Below are positions 1 through 8,932 of a DNA stretch of 56,127 bases, one piece after another. A program made the position numbers and the translations under genes. The notes under the pieces are model-generated. The model was given only the letters and a program-made list of their open reading frames with translations, had not been told where the DNA came from and ran no database searches. Numbering within the stretch: position 1 is the stretch's first letter; each line of letters starts with the position of its first letter. Source of the DNA: Pelagibacteraceae bacterium AG-414-M23 (GTDB lineage: Bacteria; Pseudomonadota; Alphaproteobacteria; Pelagibacterales; Pelagibacteraceae); NCBI GenBank assembly GCA_003214525.1, contig QCLN01000008.1, forward strand, positions 1 through 56,127, given 5' to 3'.

Positions 1-2
1 AG

Positions 3-41
3 AAAAAGAAAAGAAAAAATAAGAGAAAGCGTAAAAAATAA
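3..41 (+). CDS. possible 3' end of a gene cut by the window start
   Basis: One forward frame reads through the window edge as a run of about twelve codons, almost all Lys or Arg, and ends at TAA (39-41). Very basic C-terminal tails are common in proteins of AT-rich genomes, so this may be the end of an upstream gene. A-rich non-coding sequence would look similar, and nothing identifies a product. Confidence 0.2.
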   Translation, partial: KKKRKNKRKRKK

Positions 42-99
42 CCCTAAAAACTTAATCAAGTTTTATTTACTTTAATTGTTTTCTAGATAAGTTCTGTGT

Positions 100-2181
100 G
101 TGAAAACTTTTTATTTAAAATATCAAAATTATTTAATTTTTTTAATTATTTTGGTTTTACTAATAACTTTAAAAATAGCCAACCCAAGCTTTGTTAAATC
201 AATCTCCTATCTTAGCTTTGACTTGTATCAGAAAGTTTTTCCATTAGAAAAACGAGATACTGAAGTTATAATTATAGATATTGATGAAAAGAGCTTAGGA
301 AAATTTGGACAATTTCCTTGGAGCAGATCTGTATTTGCAAAAATTATTGAAAATGTTAACAAAGCCAGTCCAAAAGCCATAGGTTTTGATATTTTTTTTA
401 CTGAAAAAGATAAACAATCTCCTGAAGAAATAATAAAATCATACAACTTAATTCCTACAGACATGTCTGAGCTGCAAAATATTAAAGGCCATGACGAGAT
501 ATTTAGAGAACAGTTGGAAAAAACTAAATCAGTAACAGCAGTTCTTGGTAGCAATGTTCCCTCACACAGTAATTATGATAGATCTGCAAAAGCAAAATTT
601 CTTTCAAAAGGAGGTGATCCAAAAAAATTTACTTACTCTTATGCTTATTCAATAGGATCTCTTGAACAACTAGAAAAAAGTGTAAAAGGATTAGGATCTA
701 TTTCTTTTTTAGATCAAGCAGACGGTATAATTAGATCATTGCCATTAATTGTTCGTTTTGAAGATAAACTATATCCTACAATGGGACTTGAAATGATCAG
801 AGTAGGATCAAATCAAAAAAATCTTTATATAGAAATGAACGAAGTTGGTATTAACAGAATAAGTTCAAGACCTTATAAAATTTCATCAAACCCAAATGGA
901 ATTATTTGGATAAGATATAAAAATTCTTTAAAAAGCCAATACATTTCAGCAAGTTCAGTTTTTGATGGAAAATTTTCAGAAGATAGATTTAAAAATAAAT
1001 ATGTTTTAATTGGTGCATCAGCTCAAGGTTTATTCGACTTAGTCAAAACACCTTTGGGAGTTACTATTCCAGGAGTAGAAGTTCATGCAAACGTTATTGA
1101 AAATATTTTAGATCAATCTTACCTTGTTCGAAATCCAAACACATATATCTTTGAATTATTTTTTGCAATTATAGTTTCTGTTTTAACATTTTTCTTATCA
1201 CAAAAAATTAAACCAAAATATAGTTTATCTATTTTTTTTGGAAGTTTAACCATAGTAATTATTCTTGGCTTTAGTTTATTTTTATTTAGATCTGAACTTG
1301 TAGATATTAGTTATCCAATATTTATGTTGACCATAACCTTTCTAACAGGATTATATTTTAGATTTATAGAAGAAAATAAAATTGCTCTTTCTAACTTACA
1401 AAAAGAAGCAAAACTTTTAAAAGAAAGAGAGCTAGCAGGAGAAGTGCAAAAGAGTTTATTTCCAGATATCTCTAAGTTTGAAAATTTCATTTACGCAACA
1501 AATGTTCCTGCAAGAGATGTATCTGGAGATTATTATGACGTAGTAAATGTGACTAAAAATGAATATTTTTTTACATTAGCCGATGTTTCAGGAAAAGGAG
1601 TTAAAGCAGGAATGTATATGGCGAAAGCATCTTCAATATTTAGAACACTTTCCAATTTATCATATCCATTAGAAAAAGTAGTTTTTGGAGTTAACAATGA
1701 ACTGGTAGAGGCAAAATTTAAAGGAATGTTTGTTACAGCGGTTTTTGGTAAGTTTAATATAGAAACTGGAGAAGTTACATTTGTGAATGCTGGTCATGAA
1801 AGCATTATGGTATTTGACAGAAATAAAAATTTTGAATTTATAAAATCAGAATTACCACCGATAGGTATTGTAAAATATTTTACTGAATCAATGGTAAAAT
1901 CAAAAACTATTAATTTAAAAGACAAAACATTTGTCGTTTATACAGATGGGGTAACGGAAGGTTATTTAAAAAACGGTGAAGAACTTGGGGCCGAAGGTGT
2001 TCAAAGAATAGTCAAAACGCTTAGTGAGGTTACACCAAAAAATATTGTTGATACCATAGCAACAGAGCTTAATTGGGGAGCTGAAAAATTAAGAGACGAT
2101 ATAACTTGTCTTGCACTAGATCTTAAAAATACAGAGATAATTAAACCTCAAAAGAAGAAAAAACAAGATATTCAAAAATAG
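100..2181 (+). CDS. CHASE2-domain sensor fused to SpoIIE/PP2C-type serine phosphatase
   Basis: Membrane receptor phosphatase of 693 aa with a GTG start. One N-terminal membrane segment (about residues 12-30) is followed by a CHASE2-like extracytoplasmic sensor (about 40-345). Three membrane helices (about 350-425), a short coiled linker and a SpoIIE-type PP2C domain (about 450-680) follow. The metal-binding acidic motifs are all visible: SGDYYD, ADVSGKG, YTDGVTEG and RDDIT. Members of this family usually dephosphorylate a STAS-domain anti-anti-sigma factor in response to an external signal, which releases a stress sigma factor. No STAS protein, HATPase kinase or sigma factor lies in this window, so the partner is unknown. 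The domain calls are secure; the ligand and output are inference. Confidence 0.85.
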   Translation: MKTFYLKYQNYLIFLIILVLLITLKIANPSFVKSISYLSFDLYQKVFPLEKRDTEVIIIDIDEKSLGKFGQFPWSRSVFAKIIENVNKASPKAIGFDIFFTEKDKQSPEEIIKSYNLIPTDMSELQNIKGHDEIFREQLEKTKSVTAVLGSNVPSHSNYDRSAKAKFLSKGGDPKKFTYSYAYSIGSLEQLEKSVKGLGSISFLDQADGIIRSLPLIVRFEDKLYPTMGLEMIRVGSNQKNLYIEMNEVGINRISSRPYKISSNPNGIIWIRYKNSLKSQYISASSVFDGKFSEDRFKNKYVLIGASAQGLFDLVKTPLGVTIPGVEVHANVIENILDQSYLVRNPNTYIFELFFAIIVSVLTFFLSQKIKPKYSLSIFFGSLTIVIILGFSLFLFRSELVDISYPIFMLTITFLTGLYFRFIEENKIALSNLQKEAKLLKERELAGEVQKSLFPDISKFENFIYATNVPARDVSGDYYDVVNVTKNEYFFTLADVSGKGVKAGMYMAKASSIFRTLSNLSYPLEKVVFGVNNELVEAKFKGMFVTAVFGKFNIETGEVTFVNAGHESIMVFDRNKNFEFIKSELPPIGIVKYFTESMVKSKTINLKDKTFVVYTDGVTEGYLKNGEELGAEGVQRIVKTLSEVTPKNIVDTIATELNWGAEKLRDDITCLALDLKNTEIIKPQKKKKQDIQK

Positions 2182-2239
2182 TTTAAAAAAGTATATTTTG
2201 TCACCCTAAAAATTTTTATGAATTGTGTAATGTAATTGA

Positions 2240-3484
2240 ATGTCGAATATTAAGATAGCAATAATAGGCGCTGGAATTCAAGGAGTATGCAATGCATTAT
2301 TTTTGCAAAAAAAAGGATTTCAAGTTACCTTATTTGACAGAGATGAACCAGGCAATGCAGCTTCATATGGAAACGCAGGACACTTTTCTCCATACGCATC
2401 ACTTCAATTAAATAGAACTGACATTTTATCTGATGTTCCTGCGATGCTTTTAAGTAGTCGCGGACCTCTAGCGCTAAAGTGGAATTATATTCCTAAAATG
2501 ATACCTTGGTTTGCAAGATTTATTTTAAATTCTTCCAAATCAAAAATGATGCATACAGCAAAGTATATGCATCAAATTTTAGATTTATCTCTAGATGCTT
2601 TTGATGAATTATTTCAAGATATAGATTTAGAAGGTCTTATAGAAAAAAATGGAATTATTTATGTCTGGGAAAAAAAAAGTCTTAAAAGTAGAGATCTAGA
2701 AATAAATATTAGAAAAGAATTAGGCGTCGAACAACAAATACTTACACCAAAAGATATTCACGATCTTGAACCTAATATAAAACCTTTTTATCATGGCGGG
2801 GTATTTTATAAATACGCAAGACATGCGAGAAATCCAAAAAAAATTTTAATAAAATTATTTGAAAATTTTTTAAGCAAAGGTGGAAAATTTTTAAAATTAA
2901 ATATTCAAGATTTAGATTTTAATGAAAATAAACCTGTTTTACGATCTGAAACTCAACGTTTTTTATTTGATAAGTTAATAATCGCTTGTGGAGCTTTTTC
3001 TAAAAAATTAACAGACCAACTTCATGAAGAAATTCCTTTAGATACAGAGAGGGGTTATCATATTCATTTTAAAAATCATGAAAATTTACTATCAAGACCT
3101 GTTGTATGGTCTGATAGAGGGTTTGGAATAACTCCAATGGAACAAGGGTTAAGAGTCGTGGGAACAGTAGAGTTTGGTGGTTTAAATAATCCATTGTCAA
3201 AATCAAGAATCAAAAATTTAATCTTGAATACAAAGGAAATGTTGAATGGGATTCCACCCGAAGAAGTTCATGAAGATGAGTGGCTTGGATTTAGACCAAC
3301 TCTACCAGATTTTTTACCAGTAATTGGTCCATCTAAAAACTATGAAAATGTATATTATTCTTTTGGCCATCATCATCTAGGCTGGACATTGGGTGCAATC
3401 TCAGGCAAAATAATCTCTAAAATGATTGCAAACGAAAAAACTAATTTAGATTTACAGCCCTATAGTTCTTTGAGATTTTCTTAA
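2240..3484 (+). CDS. DadA-like FAD-dependent D-amino-acid dehydrogenase/oxidoreductase
   Basis: A 414-aa flavoprotein of the DAO superfamily. The N-terminal Rossmann motif IIGAGIQGVCNALFL binds FAD, followed by the DadA-type segment ASYGNAGHFSPYA. The C-terminal FAD-contact region is GHHHLGWTLG. Length matches DadA (about 415-430 aa), which oxidises D-amino acids to 2-oxo acids and passes electrons to the quinone pool. There is no signal peptide or membrane span. Four nucleotides separate it from a DMT transporter, with a 2-hydroxyacid dehydrogenase after that, which suggests handling of an amino or hydroxy acid. The exact substrate cannot be read from sequence; hydroxyproline- or glycine-oxidase-like activities remain possible. 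Confidence 0.8.
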   Translation: MSNIKIAIIGAGIQGVCNALFLQKKGFQVTLFDRDEPGNAASYGNAGHFSPYASLQLNRTDILSDVPAMLLSSRGPLALKWNYIPKMIPWFARFILNSSKSKMMHTAKYMHQILDLSLDAFDELFQDIDLEGLIEKNGIIYVWEKKSLKSRDLEINIRKELGVEQQILTPKDIHDLEPNIKPFYHGGVFYKYARHARNPKKILIKLFENFLSKGGKFLKLNIQDLDFNENKPVLRSETQRFLFDKLIIACGAFSKKLTDQLHEEIPLDTERGYHIHFKNHENLLSRPVVWSDRGFGITPMEQGLRVVGTVEFGGLNNPLSKSRIKNLILNTKEMLNGIPPEEVHEDEWLGFRPTLPDFLPVIGPSKNYENVYYSFGHHHLGWTLGAISGKIISKMIANEKTNLDLQPYSSLRFS

Positions 3485-3488
3485 TTTT

Positions 3489-4388
3489 GTGACAAATAAA
3501 AATAACTTAGCATATATTTTATTGGTACTGACCACGCTATTTTGGTCGGGTAATTTCATTGTTGGGAAAGCAGCTAGCACTTATGAAATTCCACCATTTT
3601 CATTAAATTTTTACAGATGGTTGTTTGCAGGATTAATTCTTTTACCATTTACATTAAGAGAAATTTTAAAAAAAAAAAAATATATTTTTAACAATATTGG
3701 TTTTTTTATAATTTTAGGAATAACAAGTATAACTATTTTTAATTCAACTGTTTATTATTCATTGTACTACATGCAAGTAATCAGTGGTGTATTGATGATT
3801 TCTACAATTCCAGTGTGGATTATGTTTATATCTTCCATATTAGGTATTGAGAAAACAAACAAATTTCAAATTTTTGGAGTAATTTTATCTCTATTAGGAG
3901 TACTTTTTATAATAACTAAATCTGACTTAAATGTTATAAAAAATTTAGCTTTTAATAGAGGAGATTTAATAATGGCAACTGGAATGTTTGCTTGGGCACT
4001 TTATTCTGCATTACTAAAAAAAAAATCATATGAAATTTCACAGATAACTTTATTGGAAGTGGTAATTATAACTGGTTTAATATTTTTAATTCCAATTTAT
4101 TTTTTAGAAATGAATTTTGGAAATAAAATTATAATTGATAAACCTTTTATTCTGACATTATCATATGTAGTTATTTTCCCAGGTCTTGCATCTTTCTTTT
4201 TTTGGATTAAAGGAATTGGAATTATTGGAGCTAATAGAGCTGGCGTCTTTTTACATTTAATGCCAGTATTTGGTTCAATAATGGCAATTATTCTTTTTGA
4301 TGAAAAATTCATGTTTTATCACATATGGGGAGCAATATTTATTATTGCGGGTATAACACTTTCAAATAAGAAAAAATTTAATGCTTAA
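3489..4388 (+). CDS. DMT-superfamily (EamA) transporter
   Basis: A 299-aa hydrophobic protein with about ten predicted membrane helices arranged as two EamA halves. The first half begins near LLVLTTLFWSGNFIVGK and the second near RGDLIMATGMFAWALY. It starts with GTG four nucleotides after the DadA-like gene and overlaps the next gene by 8 nt, so the three are probably one transcript. DMT proteins typically export amino acids or metabolites, sometimes import them. Direction and substrate cannot be read here, but the neighbours suggest an amino acid or its oxo/hydroxy acid. Confidence 0.8.
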   Translation: MTNKNNLAYILLVLTTLFWSGNFIVGKAASTYEIPPFSLNFYRWLFAGLILLPFTLREILKKKKYIFNNIGFFIILGITSITIFNSTVYYSLYYMQVISGVLMISTIPVWIMFISSILGIEKTNKFQIFGVILSLLGVLFIITKSDLNVIKNLAFNRGDLIMATGMFAWALYSALLKKKSYEISQITLLEVVIITGLIFLIPIYFLEMNFGNKIIIDKPFILTLSYVVIFPGLASFFFWIKGIGIIGANRAGVFLHLMPVFGSIMAIILFDEKFMFYHIWGAIFIIAGITLSNKKKFNA

Positions 4389-5334
4389 AGTTGCAATATT
4401 AGATGATTATCAAAATGTGTCACAAGATTTTGTGGATCTAAAAAAATTGTTAGAAAAATATGAAATAAGAGTTTTTAATGAGCCCTTTGCAGATGAAAAT
4501 GATGCCATAGAACAATTAAAAGAATACGATGCATTATTAATAATGCGAGAAAGAACTAAGATTACTTCTAATTTAATAAAAAATTTAAAAAATTTAAAAT
4601 ATATAATCACTAGTGGAATGAGAAATAAAGCGATTGACCTAGAGGCTGCAAAAAAAAGAAAAATTATAGTAAGCGGTACTGAAATTAATACTAATCCTAC
4701 CTGTGAATTAACTTGGGCCTTAATTTTAGGTTTAGCTAGGAATTTGAAAACAGAAATAGATAATATGTACCAAGGATATTGGCAGACAACAGTTGGAGTA
4801 GAATTAAAGGGAAAAATATTAGGTTTAATTGGATTAGGAAAAGTAGGATCGCAAGTTGCAATAATTGCAAAAGCATTTGGAATGCAAGTTATTGCTTGGA
4901 GTGAAAATTTGAATTTAGACAAGTGTACAGAATTAGGAGTTTTGCCATCAACAAAAGAAGATTTGGTTAGAAATTCAGATTTTATTTCAATTCACGTTCA
5001 AGGAGGGGAAAGATATAAAGATTGTATAACTTTAAAAGAATTTGATAAAATGAAAAAAACATCTTACTTAATAAATACATCGCGTGGACCAATTGTTAAT
5101 GAAGATGATTTAATAATCGCATTATCAACAAATGTAATTGCTGGTGCTGGAATTGATGTTTATGAAAAAGAGCCATTGCCAGAAACTCATAAGTTGAGAT
5201 TTGTTCAAAATGCTTTGATACTGCCACACGTAGGCTATGTTACTGCAGAAAATTATTCTATTTTTTATAATCAGATGATTGAAAATTTAGAGGCTTGTGT
5301 CTCCGGAAAACCAGTTAGAGTTATAGAAAATTAA
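4381..5334 (+). CDS. D-isomer-specific 2-hydroxyacid dehydrogenase (SerA-like)
   Basis: A 317-aa NAD(P)-dependent dehydrogenase. The nucleotide-binding motif LGLIGLGKVGSQVA (about residues 147-160) sits between two catalytic-domain halves. The catalytic Arg lies in INTSRGPIVNEDDL, the Glu in DVYEKEPLPETH and the His in LPHVGYVTAENY. It lacks the ACT/regulatory domain of long SerA proteins, so a dedicated serine-pathway role is less likely than reduction or oxidation of another 2-hydroxyacid. It overlaps the DMT transporter by 8 nt and precedes msrB by 19 nt. Confidence 0.85.
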   Translation: MLKVAILDDYQNVSQDFVDLKKLLEKYEIRVFNEPFADENDAIEQLKEYDALLIMRERTKITSNLIKNLKNLKYIITSGMRNKAIDLEAAKKRKIIVSGTEINTNPTCELTWALILGLARNLKTEIDNMYQGYWQTTVGVELKGKILGLIGLGKVGSQVAIIAKAFGMQVIAWSENLNLDKCTELGVLPSTKEDLVRNSDFISIHVQGGERYKDCITLKEFDKMKKTSYLINTSRGPIVNEDDLIIALSTNVIAGAGIDVYEKEPLPETHKLRFVQNALILPHVGYVTAENYSIFYNQMIENLEACVSGKPVRVIEN

Positions 5335-5353
5335 TGGAAATAGTTATAGTTTT

Positions 5354-5722
5354 ATGAATAAAAAAAATCCAAAACTTACAGCAGAGCAAAATTTAATTTT
5401 TTTTAAAGAAGGAACAGAACCTCCTGGATCGAGCGAACTAAATCATGAAAAAAGAGAAGGTGCATATCATTGCGCAAATTGTGGAGTAAAATTATTTGAT
5501 TCTAAAACAAAATATGAGAGTGGATCTGGCTGGCCTTCTTTCTATCAATCTTTACCAGATGTATTTGAAACAAAAACCGATTATTTATTAGGTTATGCTC
5601 GCACAGAATATCATTGCAAGAAATGTGGAGGACACCATGGTCATATTTTTGAGGATGGACCTGATCCTACTGGAAAAAGGTACTGTAATAACGGTTTATG
5701 TTTAACTTTTAAACAGAAATAA
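5354..5722 (+). CDS. msrB: peptide-methionine (R)-S-oxide reductase MsrB
   Basis: A 122-aa cytoplasmic repair enzyme that reduces methionine-R-sulfoxide in proteins. Two structural zinc CxxC pairs are visible (CANC near residue 40 and CKKC near residue 96). The family motif SGSGWPSFYQS is present, and the catalytic Cys lies in GKRYCNNGLCLTF at the C-terminus. Length is normal for single-domain MsrB. Its stop codon abuts the stop of the convergent glutaredoxin gene with no spacer, pairing two thiol-redox genes tail to tail. Confidence 0.95.
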   Translation: MNKKNPKLTAEQNLIFFKEGTEPPGSSELNHEKREGAYHCANCGVKLFDSKTKYESGSGWPSFYQSLPDVFETKTDYLLGYARTEYHCKKCGGHHGHIFEDGPDPTGKRYCNNGLCLTFKQK

Positions 5723-5977
5723 TTATTTTAATAAATTTAAAAGCTCACCTTTTTTTTCTAATTCTCTTAACTCTACATAACCACCAACATGGTGAGCATC
5801 AAAAAAAATTTGAGGAATAGTTCTCATTCCATTTGCTTTTTTAATCATTTCATCTCTTAAACCAGCCTCTTTAGATATATCTATCTCTTTATAAGACAAA
5901 TTATTTCTTGCTAATAACCTCTTTGCTGCTTCACAGAAATTACACAATGGGCCTGAATAGACCGTAATAGTTTTCAT
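5723..5977 (-). CDS. grxC: glutaredoxin (GrxC type)
   Basis: An 84-aa thioredoxin-fold protein with the active site CNFC at residues 12-15, in place of the usual CPYC. The cis-proline segment TIPQIFFDAHHVGGYVEL binds glutathione. Length matches GrxC. It reduces protein disulfides and glutathione mixed disulfides in the cytoplasm, and could supply electrons near msrB. The Asn-Phe active-site variant keeps both cysteines, so dithiol chemistry should be possible. Confidence 0.9.
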   Translation of the reverse strand: MKTITVYSGPLCNFCEAAKRLLARNNLSYKEIDISKEAGLRDEMIKKANGMRTIPQIFFDAHHVGGYVELRELEKKGELLNLLK

Positions 5978-6046
5978 ACTATCTATATAATTATTAAATC
6001 TTTTTTTTCCACTATATTTTTATTTTATTAATGTTATTTAAATTTT

Positions 6047-6562
6047 ATGAAACTGATTAATTATTTAATTATTTTAAGTTTATTATTGTTTTCAAGCACT
6101 TTTGCTAAAGAAAAACCACCATTTAAAAATATTTTATCTCTAGACAAACCTAAAACACATAAAGAGATTATTTTTCAGGATAGAGATGGCAGTATAATAA
6201 ATTTAAAGAAAATTAATTCAGACAAAATATATATTTTAAATTTTTGGGCAACTTGGTGTGCTCCATGCAAAGAAGAAATGCCTTCTTTAGATAAATTACA
6301 TGCAAAAGATGGAATATTTGTTTTTCCAATAAACTTAGAAGATAAAAACTTAAAAAAAACAGATAAATTTTATGATGATTTGAATATTGCAAACCTAAAT
6401 GTATATTTTGACGAAGGATTAAAATTAATAAAAGTTTTTTCTATTAGAGGAGTTCCTACAACAATAATTTTAAATAAAAATAAGGATGAAATAGCAAGAA
6501 TTACAGGAAGCGTAGATTTTTCAGATAATAAATTTATTTCTTGGTTAGACTCTATTAAATAA
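6047..6562 (+). CDS. periplasmic TlpA/ResA-like thioredoxin
   Basis: A 171-aa protein with a clear Sec signal (residues 1-20, cleavage after TFA) and a thioredoxin fold. The active site is WCAPC with Cys at about 71 and 74, and the cis-proline lies in RGVPTTIIL. TlpA/ResA proteins keep periplasmic cysteines reduced, often for cytochrome c or copper-centre assembly; no cytochrome maturation gene is nearby. Its 3' end overlaps the convergent DUF2805 gene by 8 nt. Confidence 0.85.
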   Translation: MKLINYLIILSLLLFSSTFAKEKPPFKNILSLDKPKTHKEIIFQDRDGSIINLKKINSDKIYILNFWATWCAPCKEEMPSLDKLHAKDGIFVFPINLEDKNLKKTDKFYDDLNIANLNVYFDEGLKLIKVFSIRGVPTTIILNKNKDEIARITGSVDFSDNKFISWLDSIK

Positions 6563-6848
6563 AGTCACTTTTTTTTATTTTCCTTTTCAAATCTTTTCTT
6601 TCTAATCTAAATTTTTTTCTATGTTTTAAACTTTTTCTTTTTACTCTTTCTCTCCAAAGTCTAAAAGATGATGGTTTTAAATTTTTTCTCATTATCTTAA
6701 TTACATCAGACTCAGATTTTCCAGTTTTTTTTTTAATTTCTTCAAATGTTATGCGATCAGCCCAAGCTGCCCAAATCACCCAATTTGGACTATTGCGATT
6801 TGGCTCTGGATTTTTGACGCGGGTCTCTGGAGTGTAAGATTTTTTCAT
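6555..6848 (-). CDS. TIGR03643/DUF2805 family small basic protein
   Basis: A 97-aa basic protein with the Trp-rich segment NWVIWAAWADRITFEEI. A helix-turn-helix-like stretch follows (KKTGKSESDVIKIMRKNL) and then a highly basic tail (about residues 65-97). This pattern fits the small TIGR03643 (DUF2805) family found in many aquatic bacteria, whose function is unknown. The basic tail and HTH-like helix would suit nucleic-acid binding, which is inference. It is divergent from lysE with 124 bp between the start codons. Confidence 0.75.
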   Translation of the reverse strand: MKKSYTPETRVKNPEPNRNSPNWVIWAAWADRITFEEIKKKTGKSESDVIKIMRKNLKPSSFRLWRERVKRKSLKHRKKFRLERKDLKRKIKKSDFI

Positions 6849-6914
6849 AAAAATTAATAAATCTTAAAAAAATCCATAATGCAAATTTTATAGATGTGTG
6901 ATACAATTATACTT

Positions 6915-6964
6915 AGATAGTCCTACTAAGCCATTTTTAGCTCCCGGTTATTTTAGGACTATCT
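6915..6964 (+). promoter_or_regulatory. leader hairpin before the LysE gene (unidentified structured RNA or operator)
   Basis: An 11-bp perfect inverted repeat (arms 6915-6925 and 6954-6964) encloses 28 nt. Inside it a shorter helix can form between TAA(G)CC (6927-6932) and GGTTA (6946-6950), leaving a 13-nt terminal loop. The second arm ends 8 nt before the likely ATG at 6973. There is no T-run, so it is not an intrinsic terminator. The position fits a translational cis-regulator or a transcription-factor site. I could not match it to a known riboswitch class. Confidence 0.5.
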
Positions 6965-6972
6965 GCAGAAAA

Positions 6973-7587
6973 ATGTTTCCTTTAGATTTTATCCTTTTTT
7001 TACAAATTATAATTTTCTTATTCATTACACCTGGCACTCCACGAATAGTTATTATTTCCTATTCTATGAATTATGGAGTTAGAAATTGTATTTGGACAGC
7101 ATTAGGAGATATAACTGCAAATTTTATTCAAGCTACCTTAGTTATTTTTGTAATTGGATCTTTTTTTTCTGATCATCCATTATTTTTGAATTCATTTAAA
7201 TGGATTGGAATAATTTATTTGTGTTACTTAGCTTATGATATTTACAAAAGTAGACCAAAAAATATTAATTCGAAAACTTTTTCATCAAAAAGTTTTCTTT
7301 CTTTCTTTAAAGATGGTTTTTTAGTCGCTGGAACAAGTCCAAAAGCTTGGATGTTTTTTCCGTTTATTTTTCCTCAGTTTATTGATTTTTCAGGAAATTA
7401 TGTTGTACAATTTTTTATTTTAATTGCGACTTATATGTTTTTAGATTTTATATCACTTGTTGGATATGCCGTGCTTGCAAATAAATTAATTTTATGGATA
7501 AATACAAATCCTAGAGTCATTAATTCAATTTCAGCGTGTGTATTAATAATAATAGCAATTATTATTGCTGCTACACAACAGTATTAG
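6973..7587 (+). CDS. LysE/RhtB-family amino-acid exporter
   Basis: A 204-aa protein with about six hydrophobic helices, the usual LysE length. The family motif near the N-terminus reads FITPGTPRIVIISYSMNYG. The open frame extends upstream to a GTG at 6898, but those 25 codons lie over the perfect leader hairpin and add a hydrophilic stretch not typical of the family. ATG 6973 is therefore preferred. LysE proteins export lysine, threonine, homoserine or similar amino acids. The substrate is not evident. Confidence 0.8.
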   Translation: MFPLDFILFLQIIIFLFITPGTPRIVIISYSMNYGVRNCIWTALGDITANFIQATLVIFVIGSFFSDHPLFLNSFKWIGIIYLCYLAYDIYKSRPKNINSKTFSSKSFLSFFKDGFLVAGTSPKAWMFFPFIFPQFIDFSGNYVVQFFILIATYMFLDFISLVGYAVLANKLILWINTNPRVINSISACVLIIIAIIIAATQQY

Positions 7588-7647
7588 CATTGCTTTTGCG
7601 TTATATGACATACTTGAAATAATTTTTTTTTTTATATTAAATGTATT

Positions 7648-7680
7648 TATAATAAATTTATTAATGAGAGAGAGGAATAA
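7648..7680 (+). promoter_or_regulatory. -10-like element and purine-rich ribosome binding site of livK
   Basis: TATAAT at 7648-7653 lies about 28 nt before the start codon, and a purine-rich GAGAGAGAGGAA stretch ends just upstream of ATG 7681. No good -35 box at correct spacing was found, so the promoter call is tentative. The binding site is stronger than at most genes here, consistent with a highly expressed periplasmic protein. Confidence 0.35.
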
Positions 7681-8919
7681 ATGAAAATAAAAAACATTTT
7701 AATTACATTTGTTTCTGCAATAGCGATTTTATTCTCAACTTCAGTTGTTTCTTTTGCAAAAGTTGTTGGTGATAAGATTGTTTTAGGTGCCGCTGTTTCG
7801 CTTACAGGAAAATATTCATCTAATGGTGTTCATACTCAAAACGGTTACAACATGGCTGTTGAGAGAATAAATAGTATGGGTGGAGTTAAAGTTGGTGGAA
7901 AAACTTACAAATTTGACATTATTTATTATGATGATGAATCAAATCCTAAGAGAGCAGCTCAACTTGCAGAAAGATTAATTAGCCAAGATGGTGTTGAGTT
8001 TATGCTTGGACCTTATAGTTCAGGATTAACTAAAGCTATGGCTCCAGTTACTGAAAAGTACGGGGTACCAATGGTTGAAGCAAATGGTGCTTCCAGATCT
8101 TTATTTACTAAAGGATATAAATATTTATTTGCAGTGTTAGCGCCAGCAAATCTATATCTAGACGTAGCCATTAGAACCGCAGTTGAATTAAATGGTGGAA
8201 AAGGTGTAAAAATTGCACAAGCTTTTGAGCAAGACGCTTTTTCTCAAGACGTTAGATTAGGTATTTTAGATGCCGCAAAAGATACAGGGTCTGAAATTGT
8301 AATTGACGATAAATTGCCAAAAGAACTTAATGATATGGCAGCTACTTTAGCTAAAGTAAAAGCAGTTAAACCTGATGTATTGGTTGTATCAGGTCATACA
8401 AAAGGAGCCTTAACTGCTATTAGACAAATAGCTGAAATGAAAGTTGATGTTCCAATGCTTGCAATGACACATTGTGATGCTGCAAAACTATCTAAGCAAC
8501 ATGGTAAAAATTCTCAGTACGCTTTATGTGCTTCTCAATGGCATAAAACTTTAACCTACAAAGATAAGTGGTTTAAAGATGGTATGACATATGATGCAGA
8601 CTTTACTAAAATGTTTGGATATGCACCACCATACCAAGCAGCTGAGTCTTCAGCAGCTTTATTGGTTTTCAAAGATGCTTTTGAAAGAGCAAATTCTTTT
8701 GATCAGAAAAAAGTAAGAGATGCTCTTGCTGCTACTGATATGCAAACTTTTTATGGAAACATAAAATTTGCACCAGGTGGTCAAAACGTTTCTAAACCAA
8801 TGGTATTATTCCAAGTTATCTGTGATAGTTCTGGAAAATGTGAAAACAAAGTTGTTGCTCCACTTAAGTGGGCTTCAGCTAAGTTAATTCACCCAATACC
8901 TAAGTGGTCTGAAAGATAA
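7681..8919 (+). CDS. livK: branched-chain amino acid-type ABC transporter substrate-binding protein (system 1)
   Basis: A 412-aa periplasmic type-I binding protein with a Sec signal (residues 1-26, cleavage after VSFA). The mature N-terminus carries the family pattern DKIVLGAAVSLTGKYSSNG. LivK-type proteins deliver branched-chain amino acids, but close relatives bind amides, urea or aromatic acids, so the ligand is open. It is followed by a strong terminator and then livHMGF and azlCD. It is longer than E. coli LivK, as is common for alphaproteobacterial homologues. Confidence 0.88.
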   Translation: MKIKNILITFVSAIAILFSTSVVSFAKVVGDKIVLGAAVSLTGKYSSNGVHTQNGYNMAVERINSMGGVKVGGKTYKFDIIYYDDESNPKRAAQLAERLISQDGVEFMLGPYSSGLTKAMAPVTEKYGVPMVEANGASRSLFTKGYKYLFAVLAPANLYLDVAIRTAVELNGGKGVKIAQAFEQDAFSQDVRLGILDAAKDTGSEIVIDDKLPKELNDMAATLAKVKAVKPDVLVVSGHTKGALTAIRQIAEMKVDVPMLAMTHCDAAKLSKQHGKNSQYALCASQWHKTLTYKDKWFKDGMTYDADFTKMFGYAPPYQAAESSAALLVFKDAFERANSFDQKKVRDALAATDMQTFYGNIKFAPGGQNVSKPMVLFQVICDSSGKCENKVVAPLKWASAKLIHPIPKWSER

Positions 8920-8932
8920 AAACTAATATTTT

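Noticed and set aside
4410-4922. 170-aa minus-strand frame opposite the 2-hydroxyacid dehydrogenase
   Set aside because: The plus-strand protein has full catalytic motifs; the antisense product has no recognisable domain.
6925-6954. Resemblance of the lysE leader loop (minus strand AGCTAAAAATGG) to the SAM-II riboswitch core
   Set aside because: It is on the wrong strand and lacks the pseudoknot layout; AT-rich chance similarity.
6898-6972. N-terminal extension of LysE from GTG 6898
   Set aside because: The 25 codons overlie a perfect leader hairpin and make LysE longer than its family; ATG 6973 gives the normal length.
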